Source: Methylibium sp035476815 | GTDB lineage: Bacteria; Pseudomonadota; Gammaproteobacteria; Burkholderiales; Burkholderiaceae_C | Reading direction: 5' to 3' | Length of the DNA stretch: 64,000 nucleotides | Assembly (NCBI GenBank): GCA_035476815.1 | Contig: DATILD010000034.1 | Coordinates: 1 to 64,000 of the forward strand | Shown: in pieces, positions 38,437-46,404 of the stretch | How positions within the stretch are numbered: the first letter of the stretch is position 1 | How the letters are laid out: each line of letters opens with the position of its first letter | The notes under the pieces: generated by a model | Database searches by the model: none | What the model saw: only the letters and a program-made list of their open reading frames with translations | What the model was told of the DNA's origin: nothing | Made by a program: the position numbers and the translations under genes

Positions 38437-41334
38437 TCAGGCGATGCGCCGGGTTTCGCCGGCGCCGTGCAGGTTGGCGACGCAGCGGCCGCAGATCGTC
38501 GGATGGGCGGGATCGCTGCCGACATCGCCGCGGTAGTGCCAGCAGCGCTCGCACTTGGTGGCGGCGCTCGGCTCGACGTCGATGGTCAGCGCCTCGGCCG
38601 CCTCGAGCACGACGCGCGAGGTGATCATCACGAAGCGCAGGTCTTCGCCCAGCGAGGCGAGCAGGGCGTGGTCCTCCGCCGCCGCGCCGAGCCGCACCTC
38701 GGCCTGCAGTGAGGCGCCGACGCGGCCCGCCGAGCGCAGCGCCTCGATGGCCTTGTTGACCTCGTCGCGGATCGCACGCAGGCGCGCCCACTTCGCGAGC
38801 AGCACCTCGTCCGGGTGCTCGAACTCGGCGTAGGTCTCGGTGAAGATCGACACCGAGGCCCCTGGCGCGAAGATAGTCCAGGCCTCCTCGGCGGTGAAGC
38901 TCAGGAAGGGCGCCATCCAGCGCAGCATCGCGTGGGTGATCCGGTGCAGCGCGGTCTGCGCGCTGCGGCGCGCCAGCGACTTCGGCGCGGTGGTGTAGAG
39001 CCGGTCCTTCAGCACGTCGAGGTAGAAGGCGCCCAGGTCCTCGCTGCAGAACACCTGCAGCTTGGCGACCACCGGGTGGAACTCGAACACCGCGTAATGG
39101 CCCAGCAGCTCGGCCTGCAGCTCGGCGGTGCGGGCCAGCGCCCAGCGGTCGATCTCGAGCAGCTCGGACGCGTGCACCGCATCGGCGGTGGGGTCGAAGT
39201 CCGAGGTGTTGGCGAGCAGGAAGCGCAGCGTGTTGCGGATGCGGCGATAAGCATCCACGACGCGCGCGAGGATCTTGTCGTCGATGTTGAGGTCGCCCGA
39301 GTAGTCGGTGCTCGCGACCCACAGACGCAGGATCTCGGCGCCGAGCTTGTCGCTCACCGTCTGCGGCTGGACCACGTTGCCCAGGCTCTTGCTCATCTTG
39401 CGGCCCTGTCCGTCGGTGGCGAAGCCGTGGGTCAAGAGCCCCTGGTAGGGCGCGCGGCCTTCCAGTGCACAGGCGATCAGGAGCGAGCTGTGGAACCAGC
39501 CGCGGTGCTGGTCGTGGCCTTCGAGGTAGAGGTCGGCCTCGGGTCCGCCGTCCGCGGGGCCGGCGCCAGAACCTGACCAGCGGGCTGCGCCCGCGTGGCT
39601 GCCGTTCAGCACATGCGAGAAGGTCGAGCCGGAGTCGAACCAGACGTCGAGGATGTCGCTGCTCTTCGCGTACTGCTCGGCATCCGGGCCCAGCCAGTCG
39701 ACCGCGTCGAGCCGCGACCAGGCCTCGATGCCGCCGAGTTCGACCAGCACCGCCGCGCGGTCCATCAGCGCCAGCGTGTCGGGGTGCAGCTCGCCGGTCA
39801 CCTTGTGCAGGAAGAAGGGCAGCGGCACGCCCCAGTTGCGCTGGCGGCTGATGCACCAGTCGGGGCGGTTGGCGATCATGTCGCGCAGGCGGGCGCGGCC
39901 GTTCTCGGGATAGAAGGCGGTCGCGTCGATCGCCGCCAGCGCGGTCTGGCGCAGCGTCTGCGCCGGCCGCTCCTGCGCGAGCACGCCCACGCCCTCGTCC
40001 ATGCGCACGAACCACTGCGCGGCGGCACGGTAGATCACCGGCGTCTTGTGGCGCCAGCAGTGCGGGTAGCTGTGGTCGAGCTTGCCGCCCGCCAGCAGGC
40101 GGCCGGCGCGCTGAAGCGCCTCGACGATGTGCGGGTTGGCCTTCCAGATGAACTGGCCGCCGAACAGCGGCAGCGCCGCCTCGTAGACGCCGTTGCCCTG
40201 CACCGGGTTGAGGATGTCGTCGTGGCGCAGGCCATGCGCCATGCAGGAGTTGAAGTCCTCCACGCCATAGGCCGGCGCCGAGTGGACGATGCCGGTGCCG
40301 TCGTCGGCGGTCGCGTAGTCGGCGAGATACACCGGGCTGAGCCGCGCATAGCCCGGGTCGACCTGCGCCAGCGGGTGGTGGAAGTTCAGGCCTTCGAGCT
40401 TCTTGCCGAGCGTCGTCGCGACCACCCGACCCTGCAGGCCGTAGCGCGCCAAGCACTTGTCGACTAGCGCAGCGGCCAGGATCAGGTAGCGAGATTCGTT
40501 GGCGATCTCAACCAGGGCGTACTCGAGATCAGGGTTGATGTTCAGTGCTTGGTTCGCGGGGATCGTCCACGGAGTCGTGGTCCAGATCACCGCGAACACG
40601 TCGCCCATCCGTGCCTTAACAAAGTCGAGTTGCGTCAACGAAAAGGCTGCGAGAAGCTTTTCTCTATCGTCGGCCAGGAAGGCCACGTCCACGGTTGGCG
40701 AGGCCTTGTCGGCGTACTCGATCTCGAACTCGGCCAGCGAGGAGCCGCAGTCGAAGCACCAGTACACCGGCTTGCTGCCGCGGTAGACGAAGCCGCGCTC
40801 GATCAGGCGCTTGAGGACGCGAATCTCGCCGGCCTCGTTGAGCGGGTCCATCGTGCGGTAGGGCCGCTCCCAGTCGCCGATCACGCCGAGGCGCTTGAAG
40901 TCGGCCATCTGCTGCGCGATCTGCTCGGAAGCAAAGGCGCGGCTCTTCGCCTGCACCTCGTCGCGGCCGAGGTGGCGGCCGAAGGTCTTCTCGATCTGGT
41001 TCTCGATCGGCAGGCCGTGGCAGTCCCAGCCCGGCACGTAGAGCGCGTCGAAGCCGCCCAGCTGCTTGGACTTGACCACCATGTCCTTGAGCACCTTGTT
41101 CACGGCGTGGCCGATGTGCAGCGCGCCGTTCGCATACGGCGGGCCGTCGTGCAGCACGAAGCGCGGGCGGCCGAGGCGGGCGTCGCGCAGGCGCTGGTAC
41201 AGGCCCTCCTCGTTCCACTGCTTCACCCAGCCCGGCTCGCGCTTGGGCAGGTCGCCGCGCATCGGGAAGGGCGTGTCGGGCAGGTTCAGCGTCGAGCGGT
41301 AGTCCGTCGGCGCGGGGGTCGTGGAGTCGGTCAT
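38437..41334 (-). CDS. ileS: isoleucyl-tRNA synthetase
   Basis: A 965-residue class I aminoacyl-tRNA synthetase. The ATG at 41334 gives the usual N-terminus (DYRSTLNLPDTPFPMRGDLP). HIGH is at residues 73-76 in ANGALHIGH, KMSKS at 646-650 in GRKMSKSLGN, and a C-terminal zinc element CERCWHYRGDVG ... ICGRCVANLHG is present. It charges tRNA-Ile and edits Val. A stretch around 40441-40690 (about residues 215-300, entering the editing domain) has only about 50-62 % GC by hand count against above 70 % around it, with codons such as AAA, TTA-rich and ACA-type choices rare elsewhere. It sits between ribF and lspA. Confidence 0.97.
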   Translation of the reverse strand: MTDSTTPAPTDYRSTLNLPDTPFPMRGDLPKREPGWVKQWNEEGLYQRLRDARLGRPRFVLHDGPPYANGALHIGHAVNKVLKDMVVKSKQLGGFDALYVPGWDCHGLPIENQIEKTFGRHLGRDEVQAKSRAFASEQIAQQMADFKRLGVIGDWERPYRTMDPLNEAGEIRVLKRLIERGFVYRGSKPVYWCFDCGSSLAEFEIEYADKASPTVDVAFLADDREKLLAAFSLTQLDFVKARMGDVFAVIWTTTPWTIPANQALNINPDLEYALVEIANESRYLILAAALVDKCLARYGLQGRVVATTLGKKLEGLNFHHPLAQVDPGYARLSPVYLADYATADDGTGIVHSAPAYGVEDFNSCMAHGLRHDDILNPVQGNGVYEAALPLFGGQFIWKANPHIVEALQRAGRLLAGGKLDHSYPHCWRHKTPVIYRAAAQWFVRMDEGVGVLAQERPAQTLRQTALAAIDATAFYPENGRARLRDMIANRPDWCISRQRNWGVPLPFFLHKVTGELHPDTLALMDRAAVLVELGGIEAWSRLDAVDWLGPDAEQYAKSSDILDVWFDSGSTFSHVLNGSHAGAARWSGSGAGPADGGPEADLYLEGHDQHRGWFHSSLLIACALEGRAPYQGLLTHGFATDGQGRKMSKSLGNVVQPQTVSDKLGAEILRLWVASTDYSGDLNIDDKILARVVDAYRRIRNTLRFLLANTSDFDPTADAVHASELLEIDRWALARTAELQAELLGHYAVFEFHPVVAKLQVFCSEDLGAFYLDVLKDRLYTTAPKSLARRSAQTALHRITHAMLRWMAPFLSFTAEEAWTIFAPGASVSIFTETYAEFEHPDEVLLAKWARLRAIRDEVNKAIEALRSAGRVGASLQAEVRLGAAAEDHALLASLGEDLRFVMITSRVVLEAAEALTIDVEPSAATKCERCWHYRGDVGSDPAHPTICGRCVANLHGAGETRRIA

Positions 41335-41437
41335 GGTCGGGTCCGTGAACGGGCGCTGCCCTTGCGGGCGTCGGGGGCCGCGCACCCACGGGGCGGCGGC
41401 AGGCTGGGCTTCCCGCGCGGGCGGGAAGGGCGCCGCG

Positions 41438-42466
41438 TCAAATTCGGTCGCGGGTGGTCTGGCGGCCCTGGGCCGCATGGGCGGTGGCGAGCCAGCGGCG
41501 CGCCTCGGCCTCGTCCTGCGCGATCGCGGCGGCGAGCGCCGGCAACCCGTCGTAGCGGGCTTCGTCGCGCAGCTTGTGCAGCAGTTCCACGCGCACGAGT
41601 TTACCGTAGCCCCCCTCGGGGCCGAGGGCGCCGGGCCAGTCGAGGCAGTGCACTTCGAGCAGCACGCGGCCGGCGTCCTCGACCGTCGGCCGCACCCCGA
41701 GGCTGGCGACGCCGTCCAGCGGCACGGCCGCCAGGCCGTGGGTGCGTACGACGAAGATGCCCTGGGCGGCGGGCCTGGGGTGGTGGAAGCGCAGGTTCAG
41801 CGTGCGGTAGCCGTCGTCGCCCGCGCTGCCGGCGGCCAGCGTGCGACCGAGCTTGCGGCCGTGCACCACATGGCCGCTGATGCTGTAGGGCCGGCCCAGC
41901 AGCCCCGCCGCCAGCGCCATGTCGCCGGCCGCCAGCGCCTCGCGCACCGCCGAGCTGGACACGCGCAGGCCGTGCACCTCGTAGCTCATCATGCGCGCGA
42001 CGTCGAAGCCCTGGGCCTCGCCGGCGGCGTCGAGCATCGCGTAGTCGCCGGCGCGCTTGGCGCCGAAACAGAAGTCGTCGCCGACCAGCACATAGCGCGC
42101 GTTCAGCGCGCCGAGCAGCACGTCGTCGATGAAGGCCTGCGGCGGCTGGCTCGCGAAGCGCCGGTCGAAGGGCGCGATGACGACCTGCGCGACGCCGCAG
42201 CGCTGCAGCTCGCCGAGCTTGTCGCGCAGCGTGGCGATGCGGGCCGGGGCCTGTTCGGGACGGCCGGCCAGCCGCGCGAAGAAGTCGCGCGGGTGCGGCT
42301 CGAAGGTCAGCACCGTCGGCAGCAGGCCGCGGTGGTCGGCCTCGTTCTTCAGCAGCGCCAGCATGGCCTGGTGGCCGCGGTGCACGCCGTCGAAATTGCC
42401 GACCGTCACCGCCGCCGGGCCGGCCAAGGCCGATCGGGTGGCGGGGAGTCCGCGGAGGATGCGCAT
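41438..42466 (-). CDS. ribF: bifunctional riboflavin kinase/FMN adenylyltransferase
   Basis: A 342-residue enzyme making FMN and FAD from riboflavin. The adenylyltransferase domain opens AAVTVGNFDGVHRGHQAMLA near residues 18-37 and contains LTFEPHPRDFF and YVLVGDDFCFGAKRAGD; SSSAVREAL near 169 is part of the same nucleotidyltransferase signature. The kinase domain begins near 190 (RPYSISGHVVHGRKLGRTLA then AG) and includes GVASLGVRPTV. It is the first gene of the ribF-ileS-lspA unit. Confidence 0.96.
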   Translation of the reverse strand: MRILRGLPATRSALAGPAAVTVGNFDGVHRGHQAMLALLKNEADHRGLLPTVLTFEPHPRDFFARLAGRPEQAPARIATLRDKLGELQRCGVAQVVIAPFDRRFASQPPQAFIDDVLLGALNARYVLVGDDFCFGAKRAGDYAMLDAAGEAQGFDVARMMSYEVHGLRVSSSAVREALAAGDMALAAGLLGRPYSISGHVVHGRKLGRTLAAGSAGDDGYRTLNLRFHHPRPAAQGIFVVRTHGLAAVPLDGVASLGVRPTVEDAGRVLLEVHCLDWPGALGPEGGYGKLVRVELLHKLRDEARYDGLPALAAAIAQDEAEARRWLATAHAAQGRQTTRDRI

Positions 42467-42490
42467 GCCGCGATTATCGCGGCCGGGCCG

Positions 42491-43411
42491 TCACGGATAG
42501 CCGGCGAGCAGCTGGTCGACCCACGGCCCCATCTTGGCGCCGATCTTCTTGTAGCCGGCCGGGTTGGGATGGATCTCGTTGACCCAGTCGCCGGAGTCGC
42601 CGCTCGCCTGCGGGTCCGACGGCGTCAGCGCCGCCAGGGCCGCCGAGTCGAACACGTGGAACTGCGGCAGCGCGTCGGCGCCGCCGGCGCTGCTGTCCAG
42701 CGACCGCAGCAGCGTCCGCAAGCGTTCGAACAGGGCGGCGGCCAGGCCCTGGCGTTCGCCGGCCGGGATCGCATAGGCGCGCAGCGCCGGGTAGAGCCAG
42801 CCCTCGGACGCCCCCACCGTGCCCGAGGGGCGCACGACCGGCACATGGTAGGTGTGGACGCAGACCGGCCGGCCCCGGCTCTGGCCCTGTTCGCGGGCCG
42901 CCACCAGCGCCGCGAAGTTGGCTTTCAGGTAGCCGGCCAGCAGCGCCCAGCCGGGCTCGCTGATGTAGCGCTCGGGGCCGGCGACGCCCGGTTTGACGGC
43001 CGCGGCCTCGGCCGGGGTCAGCAGGATGCGCTCGGTCAGCAGCGCGGCGCTGCCGTCCTTGCGCAGCGGGCGGTGCTGGGCAGCGTCGATCAGGTCGTTG
43101 CCGCCGGCGGAGACGAAGATCGCCTCCCAGTAGCGGCCGATCGTCGGGTGGCGCAGCAGCCGGTCGAACTCGCCGCCCGGCGTCAGGCCCGCGGCCATCT
43201 GCTGCAGCGTGTCGCCGGGGTAGGCGCAGCTGATCACCACATGCTGCTGGGCGAACTGCAGCTCCTTGAGCAGGTTGGAGTTCTTCAGCGGGCTGAGCCG
43301 GCCGATCGTGAACCAGGAGTCGCCCTCGGCGAGGAAGCGGCGGCCGTACTGCGACAGCGGCGGCGGCAGGCCGGCGGACAGGTCGGCGGCGGTAAAGACG
43401 TCGGGGTTCAT
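42491..43411 (-). CDS. SGNH/GDSL-type hydrolase
   Basis: A 306-residue protein starting MNPDVFTAADLSAG at 43411 with a GAGGAGCG-type ribosome site. The SGNH blocks are visible: block I FLAEGDSWFTIG with nucleophile Ser near residue 30, block III IFVSAGGNDLIDA near 90, and block V WVNEIHPNPAGYKKIGAKMG near 285, giving the catalytic Asp-x-x-His equivalent as E-I-H. There is no signal peptide, so it is cytoplasmic or released differently. The substrate, an ester of some kind, is unknown. It lies downstream of pqqA but beyond a terminator, so it is probably a separate transcript. Confidence 0.78.
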   Translation of the reverse strand: MNPDVFTAADLSAGLPPPLSQYGRRFLAEGDSWFTIGRLSPLKNSNLLKELQFAQQHVVISCAYPGDTLQQMAAGLTPGGEFDRLLRHPTIGRYWEAIFVSAGGNDLIDAAQHRPLRKDGSAALLTERILLTPAEAAAVKPGVAGPERYISEPGWALLAGYLKANFAALVAAREQGQSRGRPVCVHTYHVPVVRPSGTVGASEGWLYPALRAYAIPAGERQGLAAALFERLRTLLRSLDSSAGGADALPQFHVFDSAALAALTPSDPQASGDSGDWVNEIHPNPAGYKKIGAKMGPWVDQLLAGYP

Positions 43412-43492
43412 CGGGCGCTCCTCGCGGCGGTGGTGGCGCTGCGATGCTGTCGACGGACCGGTCCGCCGTGCAGCCCTAACTTGGCGGCTCGA

Positions 43493-43524
43493 CAAAGAGA
43501 AAAGCCCGCGCGAGGCGGGCTCTT
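43493..43524 (-). terminator. rho-independent terminator of pqqA
   Basis: On the minus strand, AGCCCGC (521-515 of this kilobase) pairs with GCGGGCT (509-503) over a 5-base loop and is followed by TTTTCTCTTT. It is the clearest intrinsic terminator in the window, 40 bases after the pqqA stop, and separates pqqA from the SGNH hydrolase gene. Confidence 0.85.
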
Positions 43525-43560
43525 CCTCGGGGCGGCACGGAGCCGCTCCGACCGCGTCGA

Positions 43561-43635
43561 TCAGCGGTTCGAGATGTACATCGTGATCTCGAAACCGTAG
43601 CGCAGATCGGTCGCTTGGGGCTTTTGCCAGGCCAT
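43561..43635 (-). CDS. pqqA: PqqA, precursor peptide of pyrroloquinoline quinone
   Basis: A 24-residue peptide: MAWQKPQATDLRYGFEITMY followed by ISNR. The family consensus (KP-x-x-x-x-x-R-x-G-F-E-x-T-M-Y) is matched, with the conserved Glu16 and Tyr20, the two residues that PqqE cross-links to form the PQQ skeleton. An AAGGAG ribosome site precedes the ATG. The gene is followed by a strong terminator and then an unrelated hydrolase; pqqB, C, D and E are not in this window. It is divergent from a NarL-type two-component system, whose relatives control PQQ-dependent dehydrogenase systems in other bacteria. The gene is too short for routine gene finders. Confidence 0.95.
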   Translation of the reverse strand: MAWQKPQATDLRYGFEITMYISNR

Positions 43636-43698
43636 ATCAGTCTCCTTCTAGGTGGGTGGCACGGCGCCGTGGGGACGCCGCGAAGTGGTTCCTGAGGG

Positions 43699-43711
43699 TT
43701 CCAACTTGGAA
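43699..43711. promoter_or_regulatory. 13-bp palindrome upstream of pqqA, candidate operator
   Basis: TTCCAACTTGGAA is a perfect dyad (6+1+6) located 64 bases upstream of the pqqA start, within the divergent region. It has the size and position of a regulator site for pqqA; the regulator is unknown. Confidence 0.4.
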
Positions 43712-43766
43712 GCAATCATCAGCGCCACCCCGATAGCCGACCAGTCCCCGGGGCATGAATCGCGGC

Positions 43767-43781
43767 TCATGAAATTCATGA
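43767..43781. promoter_or_regulatory. 15-bp palindrome upstream of the sensor kinase gene
   Basis: TCATGAAATTCATGA is a perfect dyad 60 bases before the kinase start and sits in a locally AT-richer stretch. It may bind the adjacent NarL-type response regulator or another factor, and could control both divergent units. Confidence 0.4.
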
Positions 43782-43841
43782 AACGCCGGCCGCCCCCGGC
43801 GCGTCGCCGCGCGGCCGATACCATCGCCGCCCGGGAGTCCC

Positions 43842-45218
43842 ATGAGCCTGCGCCTCAAGATCCACCTCATCGTCGGCATGCTGGTCACGCTGTTCGTGCT
43901 GACCGTGTTCGCGCTGCACATCCGCAACGTCGGCGACTCGGTGCGCGAGGAGGTGGTGGCCGCCAACCGGGTCGCTCACCAGCTGCTCAACCGCACCGTC
44001 TACCTGCAGGCCTCCCAGGGCACCGAGGCGCTGCTGGCCTTCCTGCATGGCGTGGGCCGGGTGCGGGCCAACGACATCCGGCTGTTCGACAAGGACGGCC
44101 AGCAGCTCTACCAGTCGCCGCCCTCGCCCTACAAGGCCGGTCGCGACGCGCCGGTCTGGTTCGCGCGGCTGATCCTGCCGCCGCCGTCGGTGCAGTCGAT
44201 CGAGTTCCCGGACGGCCGCCTCGTGGTGCAGGCCGACCCCTCGCGCGCGGTGCTCGACGCCTGGGACCAGTTCACCGTGCTGGCGCTGGTGGCGCTGGCG
44301 CTGCTGGTGGCGGTGAACCTGATCGTCTATTGGGTCGTCGGCCGCACCGTCAGGCCCTTCGGCCAGATCGTCGCGGCGCTCGGCCGCATCGAGGCCGGCC
44401 ACCTCGACGTGCGCCTGCTGCCGCTGCCGGGCCGCGAGGCCGGCGCGATCGGCGCGGCCTTCAACCGCATGGCCGCCGGCCTGGGCGAGCGCATCGAGGC
44501 CGAACGCCGCGCCTCGCGCGCCGAGAGCGAGCTCTCGGACCGCCGTGCCCTGGCGCGCTGGATCGACCGCCATCTCGAGCAGGAGCGCAAGCTGATCGCG
44601 CGCGAGCTGCACGACGAGCTCGGCCAGTCGGTCACCGCGATCCGCAGCCTGGCGCTGTCGGTCGCGCAGCGCACGGCGGCCACCGACCCGCAGGCCGAGC
44701 AGGCCGCCAAGGTGATCGCCGATGAGAGCTCGCGCCTCTACGACGCGATGCACGGGCTGATCCCGCGGCTGGCGCCGCTGGTGCTCGACGCCTTCGGCCT
44801 GGCCGATGCGCTGCGCGACCTGGCCGAGCGCACCCGCGTCAGCCAGCCGCAGGTGCAGCTCGAGATGAACGTCGACGTCGCGGGCCTCGAGCTCGGCAAC
44901 GAGGCCGCGCTGGCGCTCTACCGTGCCACCCAGGAGGGCATCACCAACGCGCTGCGCCACGGCCAGGCGCAGCGCATCACGGTGACCCTGAGGGCCGACG
45001 ACAGCGGTGCCGCGCTCGACGTGCGCGACGACGGCAGCGGCCTGGCCGAGGGCTGGCGCGAGCGCGCCGCGGCCGAGGGCGATCACTACGGCCTGCGCTG
45101 GCTCGACGAGCGCGTGCAGGCGCTGGCCGGGCGTGCGAGCATCGACAACGAGCCGCCGCGCGGCGCCCGCCTGCAGGTCTGGGTGCCGGGCGGCGCCGAT
45201 GCCGAGGAGAGCCGATGA
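43842..45218 (+). CDS. NarX/DesK-type sensor histidine kinase
   Basis: A 458-residue inner-membrane kinase. Membrane segments lie at about residues 9-28 and 145-170, enclosing a periplasmic sensor of about 115 residues. A HAMP linker follows (GRTVRPFGQIVAALGRIEAG), then the HisKA_3 block KLIARELHDELGQSVTAIRS with phosphoacceptor H257, and a HATPase domain with ATQEGITNALRHG and DVRDDGSGLAEG. The gene overlaps the response regulator by ATGA. It is divergent from pqqA, so control of PQQ supply or PQQ-dependent enzymes is a reasonable guess from position only. Confidence 0.93.
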   Translation: MSLRLKIHLIVGMLVTLFVLTVFALHIRNVGDSVREEVVAANRVAHQLLNRTVYLQASQGTEALLAFLHGVGRVRANDIRLFDKDGQQLYQSPPSPYKAGRDAPVWFARLILPPPSVQSIEFPDGRLVVQADPSRAVLDAWDQFTVLALVALALLVAVNLIVYWVVGRTVRPFGQIVAALGRIEAGHLDVRLLPLPGREAGAIGAAFNRMAAGLGERIEAERRASRAESELSDRRALARWIDRHLEQERKLIARELHDELGQSVTAIRSLALSVAQRTAATDPQAEQAAKVIADESSRLYDAMHGLIPRLAPLVLDAFGLADALRDLAERTRVSQPQVQLEMNVDVAGLELGNEAALALYRATQEGITNALRHGQAQRITVTLRADDSGAALDVRDDGSGLAEGWRERAAAEGDHYGLRWLDERVQALAGRASIDNEPPRGARLQVWVPGGADAEESR

Positions 45219-45844
45219 TCCGCGTGATGCTGGTGGACGACCATGCGCTGGTGCGCATGGGCTTCCGCATGCTGCTGGGCAACGCCGAGATGGAGGTCGT
45301 GGCCGAGGCCCAGACCGGCGAGGAGGCCTGCCAGCAGATGGCCCAGGTCAAGCCCGACGTGGTGGTGATGGACCTGTCGATGCCCGGCATGGGCGGGCTG
45401 GAGGCGGTGCGCCGCCTGCTGGCGCAGGACCCGAAGCTCAAGGTGTTGATCCTGTCGGCCCACGAGGACACCGCGCACCCGCAGCGCGTGCTGCGCGCCG
45501 GCGCGCTGGGCTACCTGGCCAAGCGCAGCGCCCCCGAGGCACTGATCGCCGCCGTCACCGCGGTGGCGCGCGGCGAGCGCTATGTCGACGCGCAGACCGC
45601 GCAGCGGCTCGCGCTGGCGCAGCTGGAGGGCGAGTCCAGCCCGGTCGACGTGCTGAGCGAGCGCGAGTTCTCGGTCTTCATCCAGCTCGCGCGCGGCGCG
45701 ACGGTCGCGCAGATCGCCGAGGCGCTGAAGCTCTCGCAGAGCACGGTGGGTACGCACCTGTACCACATCAAGCAGAAGCTCAATGCCAGCAACCAGAGCG
45801 AGCTGACGCTGGTGGCGTTGAGGTGGGGGTTGATCCAGGCCTGA
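45215..45844 (+). CDS. NarL/FixJ-family response regulator
   Basis: A 209-residue two-domain regulator. The receiver has the acidic pair in RVMLVDDHALVRMGFRMLLG, the phosphoacceptor Asp in DVVVMDLSMPGMGG and the Lys in LGYLAKRSAPEAL. The C-terminal LuxR-type helix-turn-helix is LSEREFSVFIQLARGATVAQ followed by IAEALKLSQSTVGTHLYHIK. Start overlaps the kinase stop (ATGA), so the pair is translated together. Targets are unknown; pqqA across the divergent region and the palindromes there are the nearest candidates. Confidence 0.94.
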   Translation: MIRVMLVDDHALVRMGFRMLLGNAEMEVVAEAQTGEEACQQMAQVKPDVVVMDLSMPGMGGLEAVRRLLAQDPKLKVLILSAHEDTAHPQRVLRAGALGYLAKRSAPEALIAAVTAVARGERYVDAQTAQRLALAQLEGESSPVDVLSEREFSVFIQLARGATVAQIAEALKLSQSTVGTHLYHIKQKLNASNQSELTLVALRWGLIQA

Positions 45845-45956
45845 GACGGATTGGCGTTCGATTGAATCGGAGCGACTGTTGGACGAGGCTGCGTCGAAGT
45901 CCTTCCATGGCCGTAGGCGCGGCGGCCAAGGCCATCGGGTGGCCGACTGCGCTCAT

Positions 45957-45978
45957 GCCCGGGGCTCGCGCCCCGGGC
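45957..45978. repeat. 9-bp stem palindrome
   Basis: GCCCGGGGC (45957-45965) pairs with GCCCCGGGC (45970-45978) around TCGC. First of the series of hairpins downstream of the response regulator. Confidence 0.6.
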
Positions 45979-45988
45979 GTTCGCCAGG

Positions 45989-46015
45989 CACGAACAGTCC
46001 ACCGGACTGTTCGTG
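45989..46015 (+). repeat. 12-bp stem hairpin
   Basis: CACGAACAGTCC (45989-46000) pairs perfectly with 46004-46015 around a 3-base loop. Without a T run it is not a standard terminator, although it lies 145 bases after the response regulator stop. Confidence 0.6.
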
Positions 46016-46050
46016 TCCGGGCTCACTCCCCCGGTCAGGCTGCGCCTGAC

Positions 46051-46184
46051 CTCCTCCTTTACTTCGCTCCGTCGGCCACCCGACGTCCTTGGCAAGCACG
46101 AGGGTGGACTTTCGACGGTCGAACACCCACGAGCGGTGCCGATCAGGTCGGTGGGGCGCTCTGCGGAGCGAAGTAAAGGAGGAG
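46051..46184. repeat. 21-bp perfect inverted repeat spanning 134 bp
   Basis: The arm 46051-46071 (beginning CTCCTCCTTTACTTCGCTCC) is the exact reverse complement of 46164-46184. The 92 bases between carry the 13-base palindrome at 46111-46123. A 7-bp hairpin GTCAGGC/GCCTGAC (46034-46050) abuts the left arm. Confidence 0.75.
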
Positions 46185-46246
46185 ACGACGGCCGCAGGCC
46201 GGCGGCGGGGGACATGAGCGCAGCAGAGCGCCCCGCCGGCCTGATC
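46141..46246. repeat. 24-bp near-perfect inverted repeat, interleaved with the previous one
   Basis: 46141-46164 pairs with 46223-46246 with two mismatches (GATCAGG ... GGGGCGCTCTGC against GCAGAGCGCCCC ... CCTGATC). Because its left arm lies inside the loop of the 21-bp repeat and its right arm outside, the two pairings are interleaved, allowing either alternative structures or a pseudoknot-like fold. Confidence 0.65.
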
Positions 46247-46404
46247 TCGCCACAAGCGGCCCTGCGTGTGGCACCCGTTCCACCGACTGTCCAAGAAGCG
46301 CCGCGACCGACGGCCGGGCCGGTCTTGTACGCTTGAAAGCAACCGCGTACGAGCCCTCGCTAGACTGCGCCCGACGCGCTGCCCTGGGCGCGAAGGGAGC
46401 GAGC

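Larger units (their letters stand above)
45845..46404. other. 560-bp non-coding region rich in inverted repeats
   Basis: No credible gene lies between the response regulator and the alpha-2-macroglobulin gene. The stretch 45957-46246 instead holds a chain of long perfect or near-perfect inverted repeats, listed separately, including a palindrome TTCGACGGTCGAA at 46111-46123. The last about 80 bases hold the ribosome site of the following gene. Confidence 0.7.

Noticed and set aside
43493..43635. Full PQQ biosynthesis operon around pqqA
   Set aside because: Neither side carries pqqB, C, D or E; the next gene is an SGNH hydrolase beyond a terminator.
45957..46246. Retron or reverse-transcriptase-linked structured RNA
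   Set aside because: The inverted repeats invite the idea, but no reverse transcriptase or effector gene is nearby.
45957..46246. CRISPR array
   Set aside because: Repeats are inverted and single, not direct repeats with regular spacers, and no cas gene is present.
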